From positions 1-64,000 of the forward strand of contig JAQIBT010000156.1 of NCBI GenBank assembly GCA_027858915.1: a stretch of 64,000 nucleotides of DNA, written 5' to 3'. Made by a program: the position numbers and the translations under genes. This document shows positions 1-10,102 of the stretch, in pieces (the stretch's first letter is position 1; each line of letters opens with the position of its first letter). The notes beneath the pieces were generated by a model that saw only the letters and a list, made by a program, of their open reading frames with translations, was not told the DNA's origin and made no database searches. The DNA is from Salinisphaera sp. Its GTDB lineage: Bacteria; Pseudomonadota; Gammaproteobacteria; Nevskiales; Salinisphaeraceae.

Positions 1-337
1 TGTGGGTTTTTAATTTTTCGATTTTGAAGAGTTTGTTGCTGCTCCTCATCAGAATTGGCGGGGGCCGGGGGGGGGTGGGGCCGCGTCGTCCGGCCAGAGC
101 CTGGCATTGAACGCCTACACTGGCTATATCGGCCAGGCCGGCTGACAAAGACGCACTGTGACGGATTGATTACCACGGCAAGAATTCGCCCACCTCGCCG
201 CTAGATCACAGGATGTCGCGTGAACCGTCTCGCATCTATAATTATTTCGGTTTCGAAAAAATAGGCCGCGCGGCCGGATCAGCTCGGGCATTGCTTTGTG
301 AGTGGCGGGCTGATGATGAGGGCTGTTCGTCAGCAGC
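1..337. other. Window-edge intergenic stretch, no supported gene
   Basis: No credible gene is seen here. A plus-strand frame stays open from about position 14 to a TGA at 143-145 but has no start codon and passes through a G-rich low-complexity run (about 58-81), which may mark a contig edge or low-quality sequence. The remainder is the 3' flank of glgX, which is transcribed leftward and stops at 338. Confidence 0.6.
256..275 (-). terminator. Possible weak terminator downstream of glgX
   Basis: On the minus strand a GGCC-GCGC-GGCC self-complementary segment (264-275) is followed by a T-rich stretch (complement of the A-run at 256-261). It lies about 60 nt after the glgX stop. The stem is only about four pairs with a four-base loop, so an intrinsic terminator is only a possibility. 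Confidence 0.3.
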
Positions 338-2413
338 TCAGTTGTCGGCAACCAGCCGGAACAGCGCCAGGCTGCGAGCGGCTAAGTTGTAGTGTTGGTC
401 CTCGATTGTGCCGACGTCATCTGCATTCTCCTCAAAAGCGCTGGGATTCGCGGTGTCGATCAGCGCAATCCATCGTCCATTCGGCATGGCGTAGTCAACG
501 CAGTCGGTCTCGGCGTTGAATAGAATCAGCAGCGTCGCTGCCTCCGGCACCGGCTTGAGCAGCATGCCCAGACATTGATTGCCCGGTGTTTCCCATTCGT
601 CGACGGTGCGCTCGGTGCCGTGACGGTTGTACCAGATCACGTCGCGCGCGCCGCCGCCATTGTCGTCGCCGGTGAACCAGCGCGCCGAGCGCAGTGCCGG
701 ATGCTTCCGGCGCAGGGCGATCAGGCGCCGGGTGAAGGCTTGCAGGCCGGTGTCGGCGTTGGACCAGTCGAGCCAGGTGGTCTCGTTGTCCTGACAATAG
801 GCGTTGTTGTTGCCGCCTTGGCTGTGACCCATTTCGTCGCCAGCCAGAACCATTGGCATCCCCAGTGAGAAGACGATCGTGGCCAGCAGGTTGCGCTTGA
901 GGCGCGAGCGCAGATCGTTGATCTGTGGGTCGTCGGTCTCGCCTTCCACGCCGGCGTTGATGCTCAGATTGTGATCATGGCCGTCGGTATTGCCGTGGCC
1001 GTTGGCGTCGTTGTGCTTGTCGGCATACGTGACCAGATCATGCAGGGTATAGCCGTCGTGCGTGGTAACAGCGTTCACGCTGGCCTGTGGCGCTCGTCCG
1101 TCGTGCCAGAACAAGTCGCCGGAGCCCGCCAGCACCGGCGCAAATTCGGCGGGGCCAGCGTTCTGATGCAGCCAGAATTGCCGGCTGGTATCGCGAAACT
1201 GGTCGTTCCACTCGCTCCAGCCGGGTGGGAACTGTCCCACCTGATAGCCGCCCATGCCGACGTCCCAGGGTTCGGCGATCAGCTTCAGTCCGGCTAGCAG
1301 TGGCTCCTGGCGCACCGCGTTGAGAAAAGGCGCTCGGGCATCGAAGCCGCGCCCGCCGCGGGTCAGCGTGGTCGCCAGATCGAATCGGAAGCCGTCGACC
1401 CGCATCTCGCTGGCCCAGTAGCGCAGCGAATCCATGATCATCTGCGTCACCCGCGGATGCGAGGCATCGAGGGCGTTGCCGCAGCCGCTATGGTTGAGAT
1501 AGTAGCGCGGCTCCTGCGGATGCAGATGATAGTAGGAGAGATTGTCGATGCCGCGGAAGCTCAGCGTCGGTCCGAACTGGTCACCCTCGGCGGTATGGTT
1601 GTAGACCACGTCGAGAATGACCTCGATGCCGGCTGCGTGCAGGGCACGTACCATGGTCTTGAACTGGGCCGGTCCGCCGGCGCCGTAGCGGTCCATTGGT
1701 GCGAAGAAGCCGATGCTGTTGTAGCCCCAGTAGTTGTGCAGACCCCGTGCGGCAAGCTCCGGCTCGTCGACGAAATAATGCACTGGCAACAGTTCGACCG
1801 CAGTTACACCGAGCTCTTTCAGGTAGTCGATGACAACCGGCTCGGCCAGCCCGGCATAGGTGCCACGCTTGTCCTCGGGGACGTCCGGATGAAGCTGGGT
1901 GAAGCCCTTGACGTGCAGCTCGTAGATCACGCTGTCGGCATCGGCAATTGCCGGGCGCTGGTCGCCCTGCCAGTTGAAGTTGTCGTCGACCACGCGGCAC
2001 TTGGGCAGAAAAGCCGCGTTATCGCGTTCGTCGAAGTCAAGGTCAGCGTCTTCGGTCTTTACCGGATAGCCGTAATGAGCATCGTTCCACTGGAAATCAC
2101 CGGCGAGATCGCGGGCATAAGGATCCAGCAGCAGCTTGTTCGGATTGAAGCGATGCCCCTGCTCGGGTGCAAAAGGGCCGTGTACGCGGTAGCCGTAGAG
2201 CAGGCCGGGGCCGGCATCTGGCAGTAAGCCGTGCCAGACCTGATCTGTGTATGCGGGCAGATCGTGCCGCGCAATCTCGGTTTGTCCGGATTCGTCGAAA
2301 AGACAGAGTTCGACGCGTTCGGCGTGGGCCGAGAACAGGGCGAAGTTCACCCCGTTGTCGATCCGATGCGCGCCAAGCGGCCAAGGCAGGCCTGGGGCAA
2401 GGTCATTGGGCAT
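338..2413 (-). CDS. glgX: Glycogen debranching enzyme GlgX
   Basis: This 691-residue GH13 isoamylase-type enzyme hydrolyses alpha-1,6 branch points, normally of phosphorylase limit dextrins, in the cytoplasm. An N-terminal CBM48-like beta domain is followed by the (beta/alpha)8 barrel. Visible conserved blocks are DVVYNHT (about 268), GFRFDLA with nucleophile Asp345, AEPWD with acid/base Glu381, and TTHDGYT with Asp453. Length is normal for GlgX. It is the last gene of glgC-A-P-B-X, 29 nt after glgB, so it acts with GlgP in glycogen breakdown. TreX/isoamylase is the main alternative, but the operon favours GlgX. Confidence 0.93.
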   Translation of the reverse strand: MPNDLAPGLPWPLGAHRIDNGVNFALFSAHAERVELCLFDESGQTEIARHDLPAYTDQVWHGLLPDAGPGLLYGYRVHGPFAPEQGHRFNPNKLLLDPYARDLAGDFQWNDAHYGYPVKTEDADLDFDERDNAAFLPKCRVVDDNFNWQGDQRPAIADADSVIYELHVKGFTQLHPDVPEDKRGTYAGLAEPVVIDYLKELGVTAVELLPVHYFVDEPELAARGLHNYWGYNSIGFFAPMDRYGAGGPAQFKTMVRALHAAGIEVILDVVYNHTAEGDQFGPTLSFRGIDNLSYYHLHPQEPRYYLNHSGCGNALDASHPRVTQMIMDSLRYWASEMRVDGFRFDLATTLTRGGRGFDARAPFLNAVRQEPLLAGLKLIAEPWDVGMGGYQVGQFPPGWSEWNDQFRDTSRQFWLHQNAGPAEFAPVLAGSGDLFWHDGRAPQASVNAVTTHDGYTLHDLVTYADKHNDANGHGNTDGHDHNLSINAGVEGETDDPQINDLRSRLKRNLLATIVFSLGMPMVLAGDEMGHSQGGNNNAYCQDNETTWLDWSNADTGLQAFTRRLIALRRKHPALRSARWFTGDDNGGGARDVIWYNRHGTERTVDEWETPGNQCLGMLLKPVPEAATLLILFNAETDCVDYAMPNGRWIALIDTANPSAFEENADDVGTIEDQHYNLAARSLALFRLVADN

Positions 2414-2442
2414 GTAAGGTCGGTCTTAGGCTAGAGAATGCT

Positions 2443-4647
2443 CTAGACGGGTTGAAGAATCACTGTCGCCAGTGGGCCGAGCGTGAGCGTCAGTGATTGT
2501 TCGAAGCCGTGAGCGTGCACGCTCTCGACGGTTATATCGGCCTGTGGGCCGATAACCTTGCCGCTGCCGCCGTAGGCTTGGGCATCGGTATTGAGTAGCT
2601 CGCGATAGTGGGATACGTCATCCGCGGGTATCCCGATGCGGTAGTTCTCGCGCACGACCGGCGTGAAGTTGCTTATGCACAACACGTGGGACGAGGCCGA
2701 CGCGCCGCGGCGAATGAAGGCAATGACACTTTGCTCAGCGTCATTATAGTCGATCCACTGAAAGCCTGCGCGCTCGTTGTCGCATTCGTGCAAGGCTGGC
2801 GTCTGGCGATAACAATGGTTGAGATCGCGCACCAGGGCCTGGATACCAGCGTGCTCCGGCTGGTCCAGCAGATGCCAGTCGATGCTGCGCTCATGGCTCC
2901 ACTCGTCGATCTGGGCGAACTCATTGCCCATGAACAGCAGTTTCTTGCCAGGATGCGTGTACATGAACCCGTAGTAGGCGCGCAGGTTGGCAAAGCGCTG
3001 CCAGTCGTCACCGGGCATGCGGGCCAGGATCGAGCCCTTGCCGTGCACGACCTCGTCGTGTGACAGCGGCAGCAAGAAGTTCTCGTCGAAGGCATAGACC
3101 AAGCTGAAGGTGAGCCCGTCGTGGTGGTAACGCCGGTGCGCTGGATCGTGCTTGATATATTCCAGGCTGTCGTTCATCCAGCCGAGATTCCATTTGTAGT
3201 GAAAACCCAGGCCGCCTTGGCCGGGCGGCTGGGTCACCTGCGGCCAGGCCGTGGACTCCTCGGCGATCATCATCGCGCCTGGGCGCTCGATGCCCACGCG
3301 TTCATTGAGCTGGCGCAGAAAAGCCACTGCCTCCAGATTCTCGCGCCCACCGTGTTCGTTGGGCACCCAGTCGCTGCCCTCGCGGCTGTAATCCAGATAC
3401 AGCATGGAAGCCACCGCATCCACGCGCAGCCCGTCGACGCCGTAACGTTCAAGCCAGAACAGGGCATTGCCGACCAGGTAGTTGCAGACCTCGGCCCGGC
3501 CGTAGTTGAAGATCAGGGTGTTCCAGTCGCGATGAAAACCCTGGCGTGGATCGGCGTGCTCATACAGATGTGTGCCGTCGAACCACCCCAGGCCATGATC
3601 GTCGCTGGGAAAATGCCCTGGCACCCAGTCGAGGATCACGCCGATGCCTGCGTCGTGACATCGCTGGACGAGCGCACGAAAATCCTCGGGTGATCCGAAG
3701 CGGCTCGTCGGCGCATACAAGCCGACCGGCTGATAACCCCAGGAGCCGTCGAACGGATACTCGGAAACCGGCAGGAACTCGACGTGGGTGAAGCCCATGT
3801 GCTGCACGTAGCTCACCAGCGCGTCGGCGATATCGGCATAGCGCAGATAGTGCTCGCCGTGGTCGCCCGCGCGCCGCCACGAGCCCAGATGGACTTCGTA
3901 GATCGAGATTGGCGCGTTCCGCTGATTGGCTTGTTGTCGCGTTTTGCCAAGCGCGGGCGCGGCGGTCGGTGGCTCGGCAACTATTGAGGCACGCGATGGG
4001 CGCAGCGTTGCCGCAAAACCGTAGGGGTCGGCTTTCATTGGCAGCAGTTCGCCATGGGCGCCGAGCAGCTCGTATTGATAGCGCTCGCCGGGTTTGATGC
4101 CCGGTATGAAAAGCTCCCAGACGCCGCAACCGATGTGGTAGCGCATCGGATGACGGCGACCGTCCCAGAGATTGAAATCGCCCACTACGCTGACGCGCTC
4201 GGCGTTGGGTGCCCAGACGGCAAAGCGTGTTCCCGCCACGCCGTGGCATGCCATGACGTGCGCGCCCAGTTGCTCGTACGGGCGGTGATGGCTGCCTTCG
4301 GCCAGCAACCAGATATCCAGATCAGAGAGCGATGTCGCGAATCGATAGGGGTCGTCGAATTCCAGTGTGCTGTCCCGCCACTCCACGCGCAGGCGATAGC
4401 CGGCAGCGTCGAACGTCGACGGGGCGGTCGCTTCGAACACCCCATCGGCATGAATCGACGTCATCGCCGCGATCGTCGCCCCGTTATCGGCCGCGATGAC
4501 TTCGATGGCCTGCGCGTCTGGATAAAAAGCTCGCACGATCCATTCGCCACGAGAGTCGTGATGAGGGCCCAGCACCGCGAACGGATCGCTATGTCGCCCC
4601 GATACCAGCGCTTGGATATGACGGTCGTCGAGTTGCGGTGTGGTCAT
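2443..4647 (-). CDS. glgB: 1,4-alpha-glucan branching enzyme GlgB
   Basis: GlgB moves alpha-1,4 glucan segments to O-6 to form branch points. The 734-residue protein has the full two-module N-terminus (an N1 domain at about 10-110 and CBM48 at about 130-230) followed by the GH13 barrel. Diagnostic sequences are DWVPGHFP (about 340), GLRVDAV with nucleophile Asp410, MIAEEST with Glu463, and the LSHDEVVHGK block near 530. It starts 4 nt after the glgP stop, so the two are probably co-translated. Nothing is missing or truncated. Confidence 0.95.
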   Translation of the reverse strand: MTTPQLDDRHIQALVSGRHSDPFAVLGPHHDSRGEWIVRAFYPDAQAIEVIAADNGATIAAMTSIHADGVFEATAPSTFDAAGYRLRVEWRDSTLEFDDPYRFATSLSDLDIWLLAEGSHHRPYEQLGAHVMACHGVAGTRFAVWAPNAERVSVVGDFNLWDGRRHPMRYHIGCGVWELFIPGIKPGERYQYELLGAHGELLPMKADPYGFAATLRPSRASIVAEPPTAAPALGKTRQQANQRNAPISIYEVHLGSWRRAGDHGEHYLRYADIADALVSYVQHMGFTHVEFLPVSEYPFDGSWGYQPVGLYAPTSRFGSPEDFRALVQRCHDAGIGVILDWVPGHFPSDDHGLGWFDGTHLYEHADPRQGFHRDWNTLIFNYGRAEVCNYLVGNALFWLERYGVDGLRVDAVASMLYLDYSREGSDWVPNEHGGRENLEAVAFLRQLNERVGIERPGAMMIAEESTAWPQVTQPPGQGGLGFHYKWNLGWMNDSLEYIKHDPAHRRYHHDGLTFSLVYAFDENFLLPLSHDEVVHGKGSILARMPGDDWQRFANLRAYYGFMYTHPGKKLLFMGNEFAQIDEWSHERSIDWHLLDQPEHAGIQALVRDLNHCYRQTPALHECDNERAGFQWIDYNDAEQSVIAFIRRGASASSHVLCISNFTPVVRENYRIGIPADDVSHYRELLNTDAQAYGGSGKVIGPQADITVESVHAHGFEQSLTLTLGPLATVILQPV

Positions 4648-4650
4648 GTG

Positions 4651-7191
4651 TCAGCCCGGCTTGCTCGCGTGGTCGCTCGAATGATCTATGGGCGTCAGAT
4701 GCCAGATGTGGTCGGCATAGTCCCGGGCCATCCGATCGCTGGAAAACGGCCCCATGCGAGCCACGTTGATGATGGCGCTGTGCACCCAAGCGCTCTGGTC
4801 CCGATAATGTGCATCTACCCGATCCTGGGCTTCGAGATAATCGGCATAATCGGCGGTCAGCAGATAATGATCGCCGTAGCGCGAGAGCATATCCACGAGC
4901 GGTCGGAAACGGCCTGGTTCACCTGCTGAGAACGCGCCGGCACCGATACGGCCGAGCACGCGTCGCAGTTCGGGGTTGGCTTCGATGGTGGATTCGGCGT
5001 CGTAACCCTGGCCCCGCAGCGCATCGACCTCGTCCGAGCGCAGGCCGAACATGAAGATATGCGCGTCGCCTACCTGTTCGCGGATCTCGATATTGGCGCC
5101 GTCCTCGGTACCGATGGTCAGCGCGCCGTTGAGCGCCAGCTTCATGTTGCCGGTGCCAGAGGCTTCCGTGCCGGCGGTGGAGATCTGCTCCGACAGATCG
5201 GCCGCAGGGATGATCAGCTCGGCTTCGTGCACGCTGTAATTCGGCAGGAACACAACCTTGAGGCGGCCTTTGAGTCGCTCGTCGGTGTTTACCTGGGCTG
5301 CCACATCGTGGATCAGCTTGATGATGAGCTTGGCGGTGGCATACGACGACGCGGCCTTGCCGGAGAAGATCACCGTACGCGCGACCCAGTCCTTGTCCGG
5401 CGCGTCCAGCATCCGGTGGTAGCGGGTGATCACATGCAGCACGTTGAGCAACTGGCGCTTGTATTCGTGAATACGCTTGATCTGCACATCAAACAACGAG
5501 GCGGGGTCGACGTCGATGCCCACCGCTTGCTTGATATGGGCTGCAAGCCGCTGCTTGTTGTGGTGCTTGACGCCAGCGAAGGCTGCAATGAATGCCGGGT
5601 CAGACGCATGATTGGCGATGTCGGCCAGACGTGGCAGATGGGTACGCCAGTCGGCGTCGATGACGCCATCGAGCAGGGCAGCCAGACCGGGGTTGGCCTG
5701 ATTGAGCCAGCGGCGAGGCGTTACGCCGTTGGTGACGTTGACGAAACGCTTGGGAAACAGACGGGCGAAATCGGCGAACAGATCGCGCCGGATCAAGTCG
5801 CTGTGCAGTGCCGACACGCCGTTGATCCGATGGCTCGCCACGACCGCCAGGTGTGCCATGCGCACACGGCGTCCGCCGTTCTCGTCGATCAGCGAGACGC
5901 GACGTATCAGATCGTCGTCGCCGGGGAACTGTTTCCGCACCGATGCCAGAAAGTCGGCGTTGATCGCCAGGATGATATCCAGATGCCGCGGCAGCAGGCC
6001 GCCGACCAGATCCACCGGCCAGGTTTCCAGGGCCTCCGGCATCAGGGTGTGATTGGTATAGGAGAAGACGTCCGTGCAGATCGACCAGGCATCGGCCCAG
6101 GCCATGGCGTGTTCATCTACCAACAGGCGCATCAGCTCGGCGACAGCAATCGCCGGATGGGTATCGTTGAGATGGATCGATACCGCCTGGCCAAGATCGG
6201 CAAGTCCGCGCCGAGGCCCCGATACCGGCCGCAGGTAACGACGGATAATATCCTGCAGCGACGCGCTGGAGAAGAAATATTCCTGACGCAGGCGCAGCTC
6301 GCGCCCGGCGTCGGTGCTGTCGTCGGGGTACAGCACGCGGGACACGTTCTCCGACCGATTCTTGTCTTCAATCGCACGGCCGTACTGGCCCTGATTGAAC
6401 AGCGACAGTTTGATCTCTTCGCTGGCCCGAGCCGACCACAGCCTTAGCGTGAGCACGGTCTGCGTGTTGTAGCCGGGTACCAGGGTGTCGTAGGCCACGG
6501 CCTGGATATCCTCGCCGGGAATCCAGCGCGCCTGCACCCTGGCACCGTTAGCGTGATGTTCCACATGGCCGCCGAAACAGACGGCATAGCAGACCTCGGG
6601 CCGTTCGAACTCCCAGGGATGGCCGCCGGTGAGCCAGGCATCCGGGGACTCGATCTGGTAGCCGTCGCGGATCGTCTGGGCAAACATGCCGTAGTCGTAG
6701 CGGATGCCGTAGGCATAGCCCGGCATATCCAGGGTCGCCAGCGAGTCGATCAGGCAGGCCGCGAGCCGGCCCAGACCGCCATTGCCAAGCGCAGGATCGG
6801 GCTCATAGTCGCGCAGCGTTTCCAGGTCGAGCCCGAGTTCGGCTACGGCCTGGCGGCAGGGCTCGTACAAGCCCAGGGCCAGCAGGCCGTTGCCCAGCAT
6901 ACGCCCGGGCAGGAACTCCATCGACAGGTAATAAACGCGCTTGAGTCCTTGCGAATACTGGCGACGCGAGGTCGCAATCCAGCGCTCGACCAGATGATCG
7001 CGCACGGACTTGGACAGTGCGATGGTCCAATCCTGCGGCTGGGCAGCCTCGGGATCCTTGCCAACGAAGTACAGCAGATGATTGGACAGCGAGCGCTTGA
7101 GCGCCGCAGGCTCGTTCGAAACCGGGTCGACGCTGAATTCGTGGGTTCGCGCCGCGTCGGCATCGGTGTTGGACATCGGCGTTTCGCTCAT
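4651..7191 (-). CDS. glgP: Glycogen/maltodextrin phosphorylase
   Basis: This 846-residue GT35 phosphorylase releases glucose-1-phosphate from the non-reducing ends of alpha-1,4 glucans using a PLP cofactor. The PLP-binding block EASGTGNMK with Lys684 is intact, as are the N-terminal YYLSMEFLPGR and GNGGLGRLAAC motifs. Its ATG overlaps the glgA stop as ATGA (7191-7188), the usual sign of translational coupling. With glgX downstream it supplies the degradative half of the operon. The sequence does not separate glycogen from maltodextrin preference; the operon argues for glycogen. Confidence 0.94.
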   Translation of the reverse strand: MSETPMSNTDADAARTHEFSVDPVSNEPAALKRSLSNHLLYFVGKDPEAAQPQDWTIALSKSVRDHLVERWIATSRRQYSQGLKRVYYLSMEFLPGRMLGNGLLALGLYEPCRQAVAELGLDLETLRDYEPDPALGNGGLGRLAACLIDSLATLDMPGYAYGIRYDYGMFAQTIRDGYQIESPDAWLTGGHPWEFERPEVCYAVCFGGHVEHHANGARVQARWIPGEDIQAVAYDTLVPGYNTQTVLTLRLWSARASEEIKLSLFNQGQYGRAIEDKNRSENVSRVLYPDDSTDAGRELRLRQEYFFSSASLQDIIRRYLRPVSGPRRGLADLGQAVSIHLNDTHPAIAVAELMRLLVDEHAMAWADAWSICTDVFSYTNHTLMPEALETWPVDLVGGLLPRHLDIILAINADFLASVRKQFPGDDDLIRRVSLIDENGGRRVRMAHLAVVASHRINGVSALHSDLIRRDLFADFARLFPKRFVNVTNGVTPRRWLNQANPGLAALLDGVIDADWRTHLPRLADIANHASDPAFIAAFAGVKHHNKQRLAAHIKQAVGIDVDPASLFDVQIKRIHEYKRQLLNVLHVITRYHRMLDAPDKDWVARTVIFSGKAASSYATAKLIIKLIHDVAAQVNTDERLKGRLKVVFLPNYSVHEAELIIPAADLSEQISTAGTEASGTGNMKLALNGALTIGTEDGANIEIREQVGDAHIFMFGLRSDEVDALRGQGYDAESTIEANPELRRVLGRIGAGAFSAGEPGRFRPLVDMLSRYGDHYLLTADYADYLEAQDRVDAHYRDQSAWVHSAIINVARMGPFSSDRMARDYADHIWHLTPIDHSSDHASKPG

Positions 7192-8627
7192 ACGTGGGGT
7201 GCCCTCAGGCGTGAGTAAAGATCGGCGTATTGCAGGGCAGCCTCCGGCCAGCCGAAACGGGCCAGCATGGCGCGTCGGCGCACCGCTGCCCAGGAACGGT
7301 AGGCGCGATAGCGCTGAAACGCCTGCCGCAGTGTGGTCACGAAATGATCGACGTCGTGATGATCGAACACAAAGCCGGTGGCATCGGCTGCCGAATCATC
7401 CGACCAGTGGATCACGGTATCGGCCAGTCCGCCCACGCGCGCTACCAGTGGCAGCGTGCCATAGCGCAGGCCATAGAGCTGCGTGAGCCCACAGGGCTCG
7501 GATCGGGACGGCACGAGGATGATATCGGCTGCGGCGATCAGGCGATGAGACAGGCGCTCGTCGTAGCCGATGCGCACCGCAACCTGATCGGGCGCCTGTG
7601 CTGCATGCTCGGAGAAAGCCGCTTCTAGCGTGCGATCGCCGGAGCCCAGCAGGGCCAGCTGTCCGCCTTCGGCAATCAGGTCGCGCAGGCCGCCGAGCAC
7701 CAGATCCAGCCCCTTGGCATCGGTCAGGCGGCTGACCACACAACACATTGGCGCTCTGGGCGTGACTTTCAGCCCCAGTTCCTTCTGCAACGTCTTCTTG
7801 TTCGCGGCCTTGCCGCCCATCCACTTGACGCCGTAGTGATGGTCCAGATGAGCGTCGACTTCGGGGCTCCAGACATCGTAGTCGACACCGTTGAGAATGC
7901 CATGCAGGTTCGCGCTGCGCGCGGCCAGAAGCCCATTGAGTCCCTGGCCCTGCTCTGGCTGCTGGATTTCCCGGGCATACGTCGGGCTGACGGTGGTCAG
8001 ACAGTCGGCGTAGTAGAGCCCGCCTTTCATGAAGCTTGCCTGGCCGTGATACTCCAGCCCGTGCATGTCGAGAAAACGTCGCGGCAGGCCCAGTTCGTCG
8101 TATTGGTTTCGGGGGACCAGCCCTTGGTAGGCCAGATTATGAATCGTGAACATGCTGGCCGGCCGTTCGCCGGCACGGGTTGCCAGCCAGGCCGGTGCCA
8201 GTCCGGCGTGCCAGTCGTGGGCATGGATTACGTCCGGTCGGAAATCTCGATCGGCAAAACGCGCGGCGGCCCAGCCAAGCAGGGCAAAGCGGCGATGATT
8301 ATCCGGCCAGGGTTGGCCTTCGGCGTCGACGTAAGGATTGCCGGGCCGGTCAAAAAGACCCGGGGCGTCCAGCACATAGGCTGGTACGTTGCTGTCCGCG
8401 ACCTGACCGCGCAGCACTCGAACCTGCTGGGAACCAAAGGCCGCGCCGAGCGAGGCCACGGGTTTCAATCCGTCGATACCGGCCATGATCGCGGGCAGCC
8501 CCGGCAGAAACAGTCGCACGTCAATCCCGGCCTGAATCAGCGCCGGCGGCAGGGCAGCCGTGACGTCGGCCAGCCCACCGGTTTTGACCAGAGGGAACAA
8601 CTCACTGGCTACATAGAGTACTTTCAT
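7188..8627 (-). CDS. glgA: Glycogen synthase (ADP-glucose-dependent) GlgA
   Basis: A GT5 glycogen synthase that adds glucose from ADP-glucose to the growing chain. The N-terminus MKVLYVASELFPLVKTGGLADV is the family signature, with the substrate-binding Lys15-Thr-Gly-Gly loop. The C-terminal Rossmann domain carries the PSRSEPCGLTQLYGLRYG nucleotide-sugar motif. I chose ATG 8627 (479 residues) because the family begins exactly there. A TTG at 8660 overlapping the glgC stop (TTGA) would add 11 residues and would fit the coupled pattern of the operon, so the true start is uncertain. Confidence 0.93.
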   Translation of the reverse strand: MKVLYVASELFPLVKTGGLADVTAALPPALIQAGIDVRLFLPGLPAIMAGIDGLKPVASLGAAFGSQQVRVLRGQVADSNVPAYVLDAPGLFDRPGNPYVDAEGQPWPDNHRRFALLGWAAARFADRDFRPDVIHAHDWHAGLAPAWLATRAGERPASMFTIHNLAYQGLVPRNQYDELGLPRRFLDMHGLEYHGQASFMKGGLYYADCLTTVSPTYAREIQQPEQGQGLNGLLAARSANLHGILNGVDYDVWSPEVDAHLDHHYGVKWMGGKAANKKTLQKELGLKVTPRAPMCCVVSRLTDAKGLDLVLGGLRDLIAEGGQLALLGSGDRTLEAAFSEHAAQAPDQVAVRIGYDERLSHRLIAAADIILVPSRSEPCGLTQLYGLRYGTLPLVARVGGLADTVIHWSDDSAADATGFVFDHHDVDHFVTTLRQAFQRYRAYRSWAAVRRRAMLARFGWPEAALQYADLYSRLRAPHV

Positions 8628-8656
8628 GGGGCGCCCTGGGCGCTCGATCTGCCCGC

Positions 8657-9919
8657 TCAATTTTTCGAAAAGTCAGGCAGATTGGCCAGCATCTGCGGCG
8701 TTATCAAAGTGACGCCGCCGTCGGTGTAGCGGAATCGGCGAGCGTCCTCCACGGGATTCTCGCCGACCACAAGACCGGCCGGAATACGACAGCCGCGATC
8801 AGCGATCACTTTGGTCAGGCGCGCACCCTTGCCAACCTGTACGTCGGGCAGCAGCACCGATTCGGTAATCTTGCCGCCCGAGTTGATGATGCACTGCGAA
8901 AACAGCACCGAGCTGCGTAGCGTTGATCCGGTAATGATACAGCCACCGGCGGCAACCGAGTGGGTTACGCTTTCGTTCAATACGAATTTGGCCGAGGGGA
9001 GCTGACGCTGGTAGGTCCAGATCGGCCAGTCCGGGTCGTAAAGATTAAGCGACGGCGTGATTTCGGTGAGGTCGAGATTGGCCTGCCAATAGGCGTCTAT
9101 TGTGCCCACGTCGCGCCAGTAGGCTGGATGGCCGGGCATGCAGCCGACGCAATACTTGCCGAACGGCTGGGCGACCGCCTGACCGTCCGCCACGATCTGC
9201 GGGATGATGTTCTTGCCGAAATCGTGGGCTGAATCGGGGTTGGCGATGTCCTGCTCGAGCCTGTCGTAGAGAAAGTCGGCGTTGAAAACATAGACGCCCA
9301 TGCTGGCCAATGCCTGGTCCGGGTTGTTGGGCATGCACGGCGGATGCTCTGGCTTTTCCACGAAATCCGTAATCCGATTGTCGGCGTCGACCGCCATCAC
9401 GCCAAAGCCCTTGGCCTCCTCCAGCGAGGTTTCGATACAGGCGATGCTGCAGGACGCGCCGCTGGCGGCGTGGTTGGCCAATGCCAGGCCGTAGTCCATC
9501 TTGTAGATATGATCGCCGGCCAGTACGACGACATATTCTGGGTGATGGCCCTTGAGGATATCCAGGTTCTGATACACCGCGTCGGCGGTGCCGCGATACC
9601 AGGACGACTCATCCACACGTTGCTGAGCAGGGAGCAGATCCACGAACTCGTTGATCTCGGCACGCAAGAAGTTCCAACCGTGCTGCAGATGCCGCAGCAG
9701 GCTGTGAGACTTGTACTGCGTGACCACGCCGATCCGGCGAATGCCCGAATTCACGCAGTTGGACAGGGCAAAATCGATGATCCGATACTTGCCGCCGAAA
9801 TACACGGCGGGTTTGGCGCGTCGGTCGGTCAACTCCTTGAGACGACTGCCGCGGCCACCGGCCAATATCAGGGCGATGGATTTTCGGGTCAGTTGCTGGG
9901 TGGAAACCGGATCGCTCAT
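8657..9919 (-). CDS. glgC: Glucose-1-phosphate adenylyltransferase GlgC
   Basis: Makes ADP-glucose from ATP and glucose-1-phosphate, the committed and usually allosterically controlled step of bacterial glycogen synthesis. The 420-residue protein has the pyrophosphorylase signature [20 protein letters not shown] (about 16-35), the conserved [18 protein letters not shown] segment, and a C-terminal left-handed beta-helix region. It is the first gene of the glg block, 183 nt downstream of idi, so a separate promoter in 9920-10102 is possible. The start gives a family-length N-terminus. Confidence 0.95.
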   Translation of the reverse strand: MSDPVSTQQLTRKSIALILAGGRGSRLKELTDRRAKPAVYFGGKYRIIDFALSNCVNSGIRRIGVVTQYKSHSLLRHLQHGWNFLRAEINEFVDLLPAQQRVDESSWYRGTADAVYQNLDILKGHHPEYVVVLAGDHIYKMDYGLALANHAASGASCSIACIETSLEEAKGFGVMAVDADNRITDFVEKPEHPPCMPNNPDQALASMGVYVFNADFLYDRLEQDIANPDSAHDFGKNIIPQIVADGQAVAQPFGKYCVGCMPGHPAYWRDVGTIDAYWQANLDLTEITPSLNLYDPDWPIWTYQRQLPSAKFVLNESVTHSVAAGGCIITGSTLRSSVLFSQCIINSGGKITESVLLPDVQVGKGARLTKVIADRGCRIPAGLVVGENPVEDARRFRYTDGGVTLITPQMLANLPDFSKN

Positions 9920-10102
9920 GTCTGATCATCCTCGATCATCACCGGGCGCCCGATTAGCGGGATTGCCGAGCATGGTCGGCGCCAGCGGGCGGGCACCCAG
10001 CGCAGGAAATGAATAGCCTGAGACTGAACATAACAGAGATTCCCTTGCGTTCGCCGGCTGTCTCCTGCGCCTGTCGTTGCGAGCGGGCACTGGTACTGGG
10101 GT

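Noticed and set aside
14-145. Open plus-strand frame ending in TGA at 143, possibly the 3' end of a gene
   Set aside because: No start codon, a stop at 11-13, and passage through a G-run; not enough to call a coding region.
1457-2227. Plus-strand ORF of 256 codons opposite glgX
   Set aside because: Complementary-strand shadow of a conserved enzyme gene in GC-rich DNA. The same reasoning applies to long frames opposite glgP, HMGR and capsid genes.
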